The notes under the pieces: model-generated
What the model saw: the letters and a program-made list of their open reading frames with translations, nothing else
Databases searched by the model: none
What the model was told of the DNA's origin: nothing
Made by a program: the position numbers and the translations under genes
NCBI GenBank assembly: GCA_963969395.1
Contig: OZ017797.1
Coordinates: 15,376,001-15,440,000, forward strand
DNA length: 64,000 nt
DNA from: Pseudoscleropodium purum
Lineage: Eukaryota; Streptophyta; Bryopsida; Hypnales; Brachytheciaceae
Direction of reading: 5' to 3'
Shown: piece after piece, positions 11,714 through 23,200 of the stretch
Layout: the number at the start of each line of letters is the position of its first letter
How positions within the stretch are numbered: the stretch's first letter is position 1

Positions 11714-14700
11714 TTATCGAGTGCTAGCATCAGGAAACTTGTTCGTGATGCGAGTTATGTATTTCACAATTGTAGGATCTGTTGACTTCTTCAGCTTCAT
11801 CAACACCTTGAAAAGTTCAGGTGATCGTAGATGGTGCCGGCAAGGTGCGTGAATACACATGTTGCCCAATGAAAATAGAGCAATTTTGAGAGGGGATTCA
11901 CTGCTTACTTCTCGCCTCTCGTTAGTTGGAGCGGCTGCACAGTCAGCAATTACTTGACACAAAGCCTGCATGTGAAACAATGTAGACTACATTAGGCACA
12001 TAAAAAGACGGAAAGGTTCTTATTATGACGTTTCAGGGCCCCATACTGAATTAATTTCGTAAGATTATTCTCGACAAGAACACGAACTTACAAAACAGAA
12101 TGAGATAAAAGACGAGCATTAACTGGAACTGTGTACACGTACTGACGTAAGTATCTCCAGCGAACAGCGCTAAGTATGCAGGGAGGTCACAATGGAATCC
12201 TCAGCTATAAGAAACGAGAGCTTAAATATTGACCAAAATTAGGTGGCGAAATTGAACCTCAAACGATGTGAGAAGAACTACGGCATATACAATTCAGCTG
12301 CAAACAGAAATAAACCGCATCGGACTTCAAATATTCAAACAACGTAGAGAGAAGACTCCAAACCTGCATTGCCCCCTTGGAGATAATATCATCACAGAGC
12401 CTGCTGGAGTTCCTCACAAGATTACTGAGAGCACCAGCTGCGTTTGCTTTAGTCTTGTCTTCCTCATCTTCTAGCAATAATCTAGTAAGATGGGGAATGC
12501 AACGTTGCAGTTGATCATAGAGCCGATCATCATGATAAGCGGCATTCCCAACCTGTACACACAGCACCCACAGGTGGTAGGTATCAAAATTATTTCATAC
12601 AACCTAGAACATGACTTCTAGGATCTACGACGGTTCCAATGGACCTTTCGGAATCTTCTTCACATACACTCGGGCTTGGCACGAGATTACAACTAGGTCA
12701 AAGAATAACCAAAAACAGTTGAAGGGAGCAAAGAAATGAGGATAGCGGACCGCAAAGCAGGCAAACTTTCGAGTATGCCTATCCGAATCCACACATCGGT
12801 CGATGAGAATGTTGATGATATCATGCTCAATCTGTCGACAGGAAAAAAACGCATTCAATCAGAACTCTTTAGGCAACAGTAGTGGAATAGAGGGCACTAG
12901 ACACTAACTAAGCGAATAGAAGACGGAACCTCTTGAGACAATATGCAGTTGTATGAGGCAAAAAAAGGAATACCAGAGGGTCGTAGAAGTAGGGCGTATG
13001 CCGACACATATTCCCTAGGGCACTACAAGCCTTAGATCGAATCCCAGGATCCGTGTGGTTAAGACAAGCTTTCAAAGCATCCCATAGATTGGCCTGTCCG
13101 ATAGGCTCATAAAAATCCTGTGTGCCGCAAACCACATCCAAGATTAGAAACTGATCTGTCCAATACATTGCAAGCACGTGGGGCATTTTCGAAGTCAAAC
13201 ACTGAGTTTTAATGTAGTTCTTGATTTTAGAGCTCAACTAAGAAAATTTAGCTCCATTCATCTACGTCTTTCTTTATTTTGAATTCTTCAAAAACTGATA
13301 ACAATGCTATTCTTGTGGCCATTTGAAAACAGCATCTTGAAAGCATAAAATACACTGCATTAAAATTCTCTTGATATGAGATCAAGAAGTAAACGAATTA
13401 TACCATGAAGTCTATCACCATTATCATTATTTTTGCTAAAAATTTCATAGTATTTAAGAACTTCGTATTTACTATGACTTTCGAAGAAATCACTCAAGAA
13501 GATCATATAAATTTCGATTTGATTTTCTTAATTATGAAAGAATGAAGATAAATCCAAGATGTAGATTATTACATAGGAAAATACAATTTTTTTGAAATGA
13601 ACGACTTAATAGAGAAACTCATGAAGTGTGAACCCGTGAGGACACAATTTGTTCTTTAAGGGTTCAAACAACCTAGGACGAAGACAAAAACAGTAGAGTA
13701 TTTAAGTGACAATGAAACGGATAGTACCTTGTTCATGCGAGAAAGGTTGGATAATGTCATTAGGACATCCCGCACAACCTCCTTGGGAGAGGCGGGGTCC
13801 AAGAGTTTGGCCATCAGGGCAGCCCCGAGAAAGTCTTCTGAAACCACTTCTCCAGCCAAAACTCTTGAACTCTGCACCATCCGAGCAATGAGACCAACTG
13901 GCCTCCCAAGATCATTCGTATCTAGTAACTCCAGGCATCTTACAAGAGGCGCGGCAGCATGTACCTAAACATTCAGGTACAAGAATCGTCAGATCGTTGG
14001 AAGTTCACCATAACTTGAAGGTGCGGGTTCAACTTGAGTGTGCCTAAAGAGGAAGCGCTGATATTTTCTGGACATTTCAAGAACCAAAAAACACCTGCTA
14101 GCACAATCATGATTAGCTTCATGTGGAAGGAGAAATAAGCGTGTAGAAGCTGCCTCTCTTCCAAGTTTGATTTATCGTTGCACTGTGGGCTACTCTGGCG
14201 AGAATGATTTTACTGTACCTTCGAGTACAAATGTATCTGAGGTTCACAGCATTGTGGAGGTCAAGAAAATTCCAAGCAGCATAGAGGCGATAAATTGCCT
14301 CAAACATTACCTCTTGAAGAAGTTGCCAGTACTGAGGCATATTTGCTGTCATAGCTCTTGCTAAATCTATGCCTGAGTCGGGCGCCGTTTTCCCACCAGG
14401 TGAGGGAGAATTTAGAGCGGCATTATTGCTTGACACTGAGCCTGGCATATTTTGTGCTTGCGCAAAAGGAAATTCCAGAACCCCAACGATCTCATGCACC
14501 AAGGCCCGCAATCCATCTCGACCACCACAATTTCCTTCCCAGAGTTGCAGATGTGACAGATGAACCCGATCCATGAGGTCCAATAAAGTCAGCACAGGGG
14601 CACGGCGAAATAAGACATCACGATAGCCGCCACCCTTAAGGGTATGTGCTAAGGCGGAAACCGCCCACGTAACTCCTATAGGCGACAATCCTATTAGATC

Positions 14701-17700
14701 ATCTCCTAAACCACTAGGCTCATCATTGTCATCCCCTGGCTTTAAGCCACCAGCTAGTAAGGTCACCAAGATGACTGGAAAACCCATTGAACAGCATTGT
14801 TCTGCAACATTTACACCTCCCCAACGAAGGCGTGCCTCAAGTAGTCCAACACACCCATCGCGGACCCCATGCCAGCTTGTGAGCATACCAGAATTACGGC
14901 CATGTGCATCTTGTGTTGGAAGGGCAGTCTGGGGAGTTATTTTGATAAGGTTACGCAGGGCAGATAAGGAGGGAAAGGTTGGCAATGACAGTGCAGTCTC
15001 AGCAGTCCAAGCTGGAACGCCACTTTTTAGTTCAAGACCTTGTTCGAGTGCAAGAATTGAGGACAAGGCTAACATGGCTGCTGCACAACGTGGTGGCAAG
15101 GAACCACCTGCAATACAAGAAAATTAAAAAACAAAGAAAAGTTTAAAATTAGACTTATTAACGTAGATCCAAGACAAGGAGTTCAACGCAGCATTCCCAT
15201 AATGTCACAGCCGCCTTCTAGGAATGAAGTATAAGGCAAGAAAGGATTGGGACTGTCTCGTTCTCTGGAGTGCCCTTAATTGAAGATATCAAATCACTTG
15301 TAGGAATTCTTTGACTGATTTTATCAATAAGATACCTACTTTAAAAAATGTAGATTTCTTAAAGTGTAATATGGGAAATAATAGTGAATTCACCTATTGA
15401 AACAGTCTCAATTGATGCCTGATGAGCAAGAGCTGCCAATCTCGCACGCTGCTTAGGTTGAGAAGTAGTGAGGATGCAGGAAGCTCCACGTCTCCCTCTA
15501 GACGCCAGTCCTTGCGCAACAGCAGCAAGAGCTAAACAAGCATGGGTGATAAGATCTCCCGTTGGGTTTGCTACAGCTCCTCCGTCACCTTCGTTTGCCC
15601 CATTTGGAGTTGCCACACCTGGAGCTCCATGTAAAGACAGGACTTTATACACTGCGGCAACTGCTGTGCCATCCCCACCTCCACTGATCGTGTTGTACGA
15701 TGGTGGTTCATGGGTTGGAATTCCCGCTAAAACGTCACATACTAGCTGAGAAAGGTTGCAACATCCAAGTAGTACCTGTATATACCAGCTATTATTAGCA
15801 GACCAGAATAAAGTGAAAGAATTGACAAAATGTTCTTTAAAGCTGAACAACGGCCAGGTTTGAAGAGGTATAGATTCACGATCCAAATCAATAGGCGGTT
15901 TTCTATATTTCTAACCTGCATTTATCTCAGACATGTACCAATTACCAACCCACTACGCAACTATTGTATGCAGACCTGTATAGTCGCAGAGAGTGCTGCA
16001 TCAGATCCATGGAGAAGGGCATAGGATCCTGCGGCCTGGACACCCCTTGACTTAGCCATACAGTCAGTCACCGTCTCAATCACTCCAGATGCTCCCTCGT
16101 CACCTCTACAGCCTTCTTCCTCTCCTTTTTTGTCATCAGCCCAATTTTCAGCGAAACCGCGCAAAGCTGCCAAAGGAAAGCCCTGCCTTTGTTCTCCCTT
16201 CCCTGACGCTAGTCTCATACTACTCATAAGAGCCCATAGGGCTTTGTATGCTTCACCAGCCACTGGTGCAGATGTACTAGCGCCAGATATGAGATTTGAT
16301 CCTGAATTGCATCATAGAATTTATTTTGAGGAATGCAATTTTCAATGGCGCACTTTGATCAGCCGAGAAAAGTTAAATAGCTCCACATTTTACATTACCA
16401 AGAATTCTCAGTTAAAAAGCTAGACCACTCAAAGGGGAATGCCTTGGTCGATCGACCGAATTGAGCACAAAAATGACGTAAGGACTGAAAAAAACGAATA
16501 AAGAAGAACTAAAAAGTCGTAAAGTCTAAGGCAGAGTAAAATTACCTGTTGCCCCCAAGCAAGAGCAGAGATGATCCGCTGTATTGAGAACCCTGGCTTG
16601 TGTGATAATCTGAGTCATAGTTTGCCCTTCGACTGTGGCCGCACCTCCAACATTCTCAGTTCCATCGGCGCCTGGTGCCAACAACGCGGCAAGTCCTGTT
16701 GCGACTCTTGTGAGTAGGACTGCTACACAAGACGTTGACTCGTATAAAACGCGACCAGATGAATCATGGGCATATGCCACAGCCTGTTAAACATGGGCAT
16801 CAACATCTCGAAGGCATGAGAATAACATAAACAGCATGCTCCAGTCAGTAGGATGTGATGATTTTGTAAATACCATCTCCGGTTGCGTCTTCTGTCACAA
16901 TTTTCATAACTACCAAATAAGAAGCATTCAAGAAGTCAACCTGAGGATATAGGCGTAAAAGTGCAACGCTTGGATGAAGAAAGGAGCCGTTTATCTTTCC
17001 CGCTCCAACTTCGATAAGTTTGCGCAAAACACCAAGTCCCTAGAACAAACAATAAAACCAATAAACTCCAGATCTAAAAAACACGTGGGCATTGCACAAA
17101 ATTACAGTACCTTTTTGTAGGTAAATCACTCGACGTACCTTGATGAGAAGGTGAACATGCTGGCCATTGGGAGCAGTCAACGTTGCTTTTAACAAAACGA
17201 CTACGGTTGGAATGACATCCTCAACAGCCACCGTCTGACTGAGAGCATTCCCAGCAAGCAGGTTTGATAAAACGCGCAGTGCTTGACTGGCTGCTGAACT
17301 TGCCTGCTCACTGTCAACTGAACTATCAGGTTCTTAAATTGACAAGGTTCCATAGTCTAAGTCTACAAGATATCAGTCACGGGAAAATAGATATCAGTGA
17401 TGGGAACAAAAAATTTAAAGTTCAGTTTCCAGTCCTGGAATTATTATGGTACCGTCACCCTAGAATCAAGAGACAGAATTTACTATGGAGGTAAGAATTC
17501 AAAGAGAAGTCACCCAGGAAACTAAATCCTTGCCTTGCAAAAGCTGCAGTGCCCTTCGCATGAAGATTGCGAAAAGGATGTAGGATATGAGCAAGAGATC
17601 CTCTGTCCTGCCCGACAGCCTGAGCCCCTTTTACTGTTCTCGATGTACTTTCTATCTTATCTAAAGTAGATACCACATCCACACCTGCACGTGCAGAGTC

Positions 17701-20700
17701 AGTTATGAACGGTGTAAAAGAGAGTAAATAAACATATATTAAAGTCTTGTGATAATCTTGTGAATATACAAGAATGGAGAGTCCATAATAAAATCATGCG
17801 GACCCCATGAAGGTACAAAATATCTTGATAAAACTAAATGCTTGTTGAATTCCAACTTCATCGTTAGAAACAAGCACAATCTCTCTTGATATAAGAAAGG
17901 GTTACAAGGGTAAGACGTGTAGAGTTGAAACATAAATCTTTGTTGTAAACACGTCGAGTTGAAAAAGAATACATTCTGTACCAGATATAGTTGGCGTAGG
18001 AGTGGATGGACTAGCCGGAACACCAGCAGCCTGAGTAGTAGAATGATTCCCATCAGTGCCTCGGGAAGCCACTGCTGTGCGGTCAGCAGGAGCTGGGCTT
18101 TCCGGTTGTGTCCGTGTTCTTCCTGGAAGATGAGAGAGAAAACAGTTGCTTCACGAACCAGACAGTTCACCAAAACTAAGATAAAAAAGAAAAAGGCACA
18201 AGAGTAGGACAAATGGAAAGCACAAGAGTCGGAGGCAAACCAGCAGCAGGACTGGCAGCAGCGCTGCGACTTGATGGCATTGGGGAAGCCAAAGAGATGT
18301 TTACTTCTCCTCTCCATGCTGCATCGCAACCCCTGGCCGCTGCAGTAGCTGCACGAACCTCCTGCAAACCATTGAACCACAAGGCATTCCTATGAGATAG
18401 ACATTCCAACATGAACAAATGAAGCAATACGTTTCTGCTACAAATAAAGAAAAATGAAAACTTCTGAAACTCCAACATCTTTCTGCTCTGCCCACATGCT
18501 TACCGATGCAACCACCTCCTCATTTGTCTCTCGTACAAATGGGTGCTCCAATAGACCTGGCCATGTAAGGCGATTTTGGGAAACCTGCCAGATAGGAACT
18601 AGCGAATGGTGAGGCGCGTACATAATGGTTATATCACTGCGTAGCACTGTCAACAGAGAGCTATTCAGAGGTCAATCCAGGAGTAGTTCAGGGATAGGTA
18701 TGTGATAACCGGAGACATATTGAACACCCAAGAAAACTGATTCACTGGCATTGACATTCGGTATTGGGAAAAATGTTCTGAAACTAAACGGACATGAGGA
18801 AAACAATTCAAAGTGAAACACGCCCATAAACGAAAAAAAATGCGGCCTAATTAGCAGGCATGCAAGTTGGAACAGTACCTTATTGAGAAGCCCTTTCAAG
18901 AAGCTCTTGAAATTTGGGCTAATGCTATCCGGGTACTTTACAGGATCCTGCATATGAACACAGCATTTAGTTTCAAGGCATGCATGCACTAGATGAGAAC
19001 GATTAACACGCAAAAATCCAAAAGATGATGCAGGGTTTCGGTGGAATCTACTGTGAACCTCAAAAATACATGTGAGAACATTGTCAAATATCTTAAATGA
19101 AACTGAACAGGAACCAAAATGACACGGAAAAGTGATTTCTATAATAAACTACCGCGTCCTCTGCCACCTGAATAACGTCACGGAGAAGTCTCGATTGCCT
19201 CGACAAATTGAAAAAAAAACCTTTGGTCTTGGTTAGGGATCTACCTTAACAATATGTCTTATAAGTGTATACACTGAATTTGTGTAGAAAGGTGGCTGAC
19301 CAACATATAGCTCATATCTGATCCAGATAACCAAGCAACCACCACAACAGAGCACCAGAGAGTTACTCAACTTTCAAACTTGCTGAGGTATCACGATAAA
19401 GATTACTAGAATATACACGAATAATTAGCTAGTACACCCTAATGTTAGGCCACATGGTTAAAACAAGCAGAGATACGCTACGAGGGGTTCTGTCCCTTGT
19501 AGCACACTATAGATCTTGCTTGCTTTTCGAGTGAGGGACCATTCAAACTTCCTCACATTCACCACAGATGCAGCTTTGTCAATGCTTCGATCCAAAGCCA
19601 AGAACTTGGAGGCAGACCTAAGTCCTATTATCTACGTGAATCCGAATTTGATTCGGTATAATATCAAGGTTCTTTTTCATTTTGTTCGCATATACATGAG
19701 TTCGTGCGACATTTGCACGATATCGATATGACCAATTATTGAGGCTTCAGATGCGCTTCAGAACAAAACTGAGGACAAGCTGAATAGGCCACCCTTGATA
19801 ATATGCAAAGGAACTTACAGAATAACACCGAGAGACCAGAGATCAGCTGTGTGGTTGTAAGGCTGCTCTCGAACTAGCTCCGGAGCCATGTACAGCGGTG
19901 TTCCTAAGTGTGCAAATCATTCGAACAATTAGTGGTAAAAGCGGAGAACAATGAGATAAAGCTAAAGCGGCTTGTATGAACAAAGTAAACCTCAGCATAA
20001 CTCACACTCAAATGCAAGAGAAATTATCAGAACTTTTTAATACTGGGATATACCTTTGATGGACCGCAAAACCATAGTGTTGCAAGACATCGCCCTTGCA
20101 AAACCAAAGTCACAGAGCTGAAAAGGCAAGAGAACAAGGATTAGTTACAGCTTTCAGAGCATACTGTAACTTGGAATACTAGAGGATGTCACTTTTTGTC
20201 AAAAACTTCTTCACAAGTTTAATGAGTTGTTTTAAGGCATTCTGTATAAAGATAATTACCTTCACTATTCCTCCAGCACCAATCAATATATTTTGTGGTT
20301 TCATATCTCTGTGAATGATTCGGTGAGAGTGAAGGTAATGTAGCGCTTTAACCTGCAGCTCACGAGACCAAGAACTCTCAGATTCTGGATAGGGTGAGAA
20401 CAACTTCTACGTTGCAGAAATTATTCGTAGAAACCAAACCAAAATTCAATCCAAAGATATCCACACGTGCAGTGAGAATTAGAGAGGGATGTTCATGCTC
20501 ACCAATTGTTTTGCTATAGCCTGTACTTGAGCCTCAGGAAGATTCTTGTCATCCTCCAGGATTTCAAACAGCTCACCCTATACAACACCCATCACGATAG
20601 ATCCAATATTTTATCGACAATCGCAGACATTAAAACTCAATACAGTACACTAAACAAACTAGTACAGAAGAACTTCGAGGTTTTCTTCCTTACATACACC

Positions 20701-21373
20701 ATGCCATCAGAAAATTCATTCCGAAACTTCCTACCTGATGAACCCTACTTCCTGTCTCGGTCATCAAAAGGTCTAGCACGACCATTCCTCAGAAATGCGA
20801 CCTGGTGACAAGATGTAGTAAAAGAAGAGCATACCTGACCAAACTCAGTCACAACACAGAACTCCTGAGGGCTTTCGAAAGCATCCAGCATTTCTATGAT
20901 GTTTTCATGCTTCAATTGTCGCAATATCTGGACAGAAAGATCAGAAAACAGAGTCAAGCATCCCAACTGCCTCTTGTGTTTTCAAGCAACACTTTCGTGA
21001 CAAATCGATTACTCATAGCAGATCAAATAGACGTTGAACAGGACAGAAGGGAAAACGCATACTTGAGAGAACACATGAAAACTTACCTCAATCTCTTGTC
21101 TGAGATTCTCGATATCCTTGTCACTCTTGCCATGCTTGAGTATGAATTTCATTGCGACAGTCTGCAAGACAACCAAGCATTCGCAATACATTTGTTGTCT
21201 GGATTTTTGGAGCAAAACATGCGAGGCAATTTAAGAACGCAATAGCTAATCTGTTGAATTGGTAAGTGGTTGCAGGAACACACCTGACCCGTGTACTTCC
21301 TTCGGCCTTTGTAGACTTTCCCAAACGATCCCTCTCCCACTAATTCTATTACATGATAATTTTCCACGCCCAT
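11714..21373 (-). CDS. TIO: FUSED-family serine/threonine kinase with ARM/HEAT C-terminus (TWO-IN-ONE orthologue), 24 exons, 1384 aa
   Basis: Plant FUSED/TIO is a phragmoplast kinase needed for cell-plate growth in cytokinesis, acting with kinesin-12 proteins. Exons: 21373..21284, 21161..21087, 20927..20835, 20577..20503, 20352..20260, 20117..20054, 19903..19819, 19317..19245, 18947..18879, 18584..18504, 18361..18241, 18122..17982, 17684..17534, 17310..17139, 17039..16914, 16783..16546, 16301..15976, 15775..15394, 15107..14311, 13964..13728, 13117..12974, 12831..12751, 12552..12364 and 11965..11714. All phases join. The kinase domain (about 1-260) is complete: glycine loop GEGSFGKV (13-20), Lys35 in [12 protein letters not shown] (Asp127), DFG (145-147) and APE (170-172). 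After a Ser/Pro/Ala-rich linker, [17 protein letters not shown] and a long helical-repeat region follow. The C-terminus ([41 protein letters not shown]) is typical of TIO. Exon 13 uses a GC donor, and the 3' limit of exon 15 is the least certain junction. The length is close to Arabidopsis TIO (about 1320). Confidence 0.93.
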
Positions 21374-21881
21374 CCTGTACGACATAGTTGACAAGTGAGC
21401 ATCAGCTACTGTCCGTCTGATGCGAGAACAAAGACCTAAACTTTTGTATTACGTTCATGATAATAAATACCAGAACTAAGCACTTACGCCGACAGGCAGC
21501 AGATTAGATGGTCCAAACCATCGTGAATTGCATTCACATAGGCTCACTCCGTTTACAACATGAATCACTTCCTTAACCAGTAAAGCTGAATCACATCCAC
21601 TACAGCAGTCTGAATAAACACAGCTGCTTTGCAAGCTCGCAGACTCAACACAACTGCGAGATTCAAAGAAAATTGAGGTACATAGCCACAACGGATCATC
21701 AGGAGTACATCCATAGTAACGTTCACCAAAATACCCCTGCATTGTCTCATACTTAATTTTCAGCTGCACAAGCACTTTCGGTAGACAACTACCTGAAAAT
21801 GCAGAGGAATCAGCTCGCAGCGACAAATAATAAACTCCTCGTCCTCCTCGAGCTTCTCGTCGCCGTCGGATTTTCGTACCT

Positions 21882-22016
21882 TCAGAGCCCTAAGCAGAAC
21901 CCAGCGAGAAAGAGGAGGTCGTGCTCGATCAGGTTGAAGATCTCCTCGTCGGTCGACGCCAGAGGCTGGTTGCCCCACTCGCCCACGCTGTACTCCAAAG
22001 CGCCCGCGGAACCCAT
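21882..22016 (-). CDS. Small upstream ORF (44 codons) in the TIO leader
   Basis: The minus strand has GCCGCCACCATGG around 22014-22016, with A at -3 and G at +4, a favourable initiation context. The frame runs 44 codons (start MGSAGALEYSVGEWGNQPLA) to a TGA at 21882-21884. A donor (AAG|GTACG) follows 2 bases after the stop, and the kinase exon begins at 21374 after an acceptor (GTACAG). Spliced, the message reads TGA-AGG-ATG, so the small ORF is in the same frame as the kinase and ends one codon before its start. I do not recognise the peptide; its first half is acidic and polar and its last 12 residues hydrophobic. It could repress TIO translation, be a peptide in its own right, or be part of an extended kinase isoform if spliced differently. 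Confidence 0.5.
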   Translation of the reverse strand: MGSAGALEYSVGEWGNQPLASTDEEIFNLIEHDLLFLAGFCLGL

Positions 22017-23200
22017 GGTGGCGGCAACAAGGGTCTTCTTCACTCCTGCTCAAGAGGGTCTGCTGCACATGCAGTAATGGTTCACAAATCACATGGATGA
22101 GCAGTCAGAGGATTTCACGACACCAAGGGGCACCTCTATTCACAAAACATTCATCTGGAACCGACACACTAAGTCACTAACTGGCGTTTCTACGAAAACT
22201 GCAGAAAATATGCATGGATCGCACTTCGCGGACCCTGGAGCATTGTGTTCGATCGCATGACAAACTCTTGCAACATGAACTAAACCAGAAAACGACATTC
22301 GAGTCGTCTCACGGATTCAGCTCGTGTGCTGCGTTAAGATCTTTCACTATTTCACGAAACGATCCAAACTCCCTCAATTTCAGTCCCCAAAGGGGTAGTG
22401 GACCGAAAACTCTGTAAAGGCACTGCCGTTCTTGACCCCACTGGCTACGGATCGAACAGAAGAATGCCATGCATGGGCAAAACCCGACACAGAGGGTGAA
22501 TGTGGGCAAATTTGAGCAAAATGCCACTTATTTGAACGACGACAGCGTCCGCTAGTCTAAAATCTCCACAACGAGTCCCAGTCTGCTAAACCCTTGAAAT
22601 GCGTCTGAAGACCGGATGAGTCCCAACCCTTAACATGATCTCCAATGCGGGGGCCCCTCACTCTCATTCTCACTCTCGATCAGCTGCACAACATTTACGC
22701 TAAAACTCTACCACCTCGAGTAAACCCCTAAAACCCAAGCATCAAGCGTCCATTTCGGTACAAACCCTGAGAGTCGGAGAACCCGAAAACCCCTGCCCCG
22801 CAAGCAACCCGACACCCAACAAGAAACGGACAATGGAGAAAAACCCAAACAAGGATCAGGACAGAGGGAAACCTCCTCACCCGCAAGCAAGCCCACTCGT
22901 CTCGAGAATGAAACTCCGATTCCAAACCAGCTACAACGAGGCTCGATTGTGGAAGAAAAAGAACCCAATACCGAATCTGAAATGAAAAATGGTTGCAATG
23001 AAGCATGGAGCAGGAAGAACTTACAAATGCGGGATGACGGCGTCGAGGGCGAGAGCTGGGTCTGGCAAGCAAAGAATTGAACCTCCTCAGCAGCCAAGCA
23101 AACAAGAACCTGCCACTTGCTGGTAGGGTTTATGCGAACTTCTTCGCGCGCAGGGAACAGTTTCTTCGAAATGAAATGGTAGGACATTTAGCTGTTACAC
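22017..23200 (-). promoter_or_regulatory. Probable TIO 5' leader, first intron and promoter region
   Basis: An acceptor (CATGTGCAG) places the start of the leader exon carrying the small ORF at 22062. A likely first leader exon lies at about 23035-23180, ending in a donor (GCATTT|GTAAGT) on the minus strand. It contains a telo-box (tagggttta on the plus strand, 23124-23132). The region is less AT-rich than the surroundings. A 159-codon minus frame (22708-23187) crosses it but has no protein features. This exon model is inference from splice signals. Confidence 0.4.

Noticed and set aside
16874..16913. Longer version of TIO exon 15 ending at a GTATTT donor
   Set aside because: It puts the next exon out of frame. 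The GTAGTT donor after 16914 restores the frame, so the shorter exon was used.
22708..23187. 159-codon minus-strand frame upstream of TIO
   Set aside because: It has no protein features and overlaps the likely leader exon, intron and telo-box. It is better explained as chance in a GC-richer stretch.
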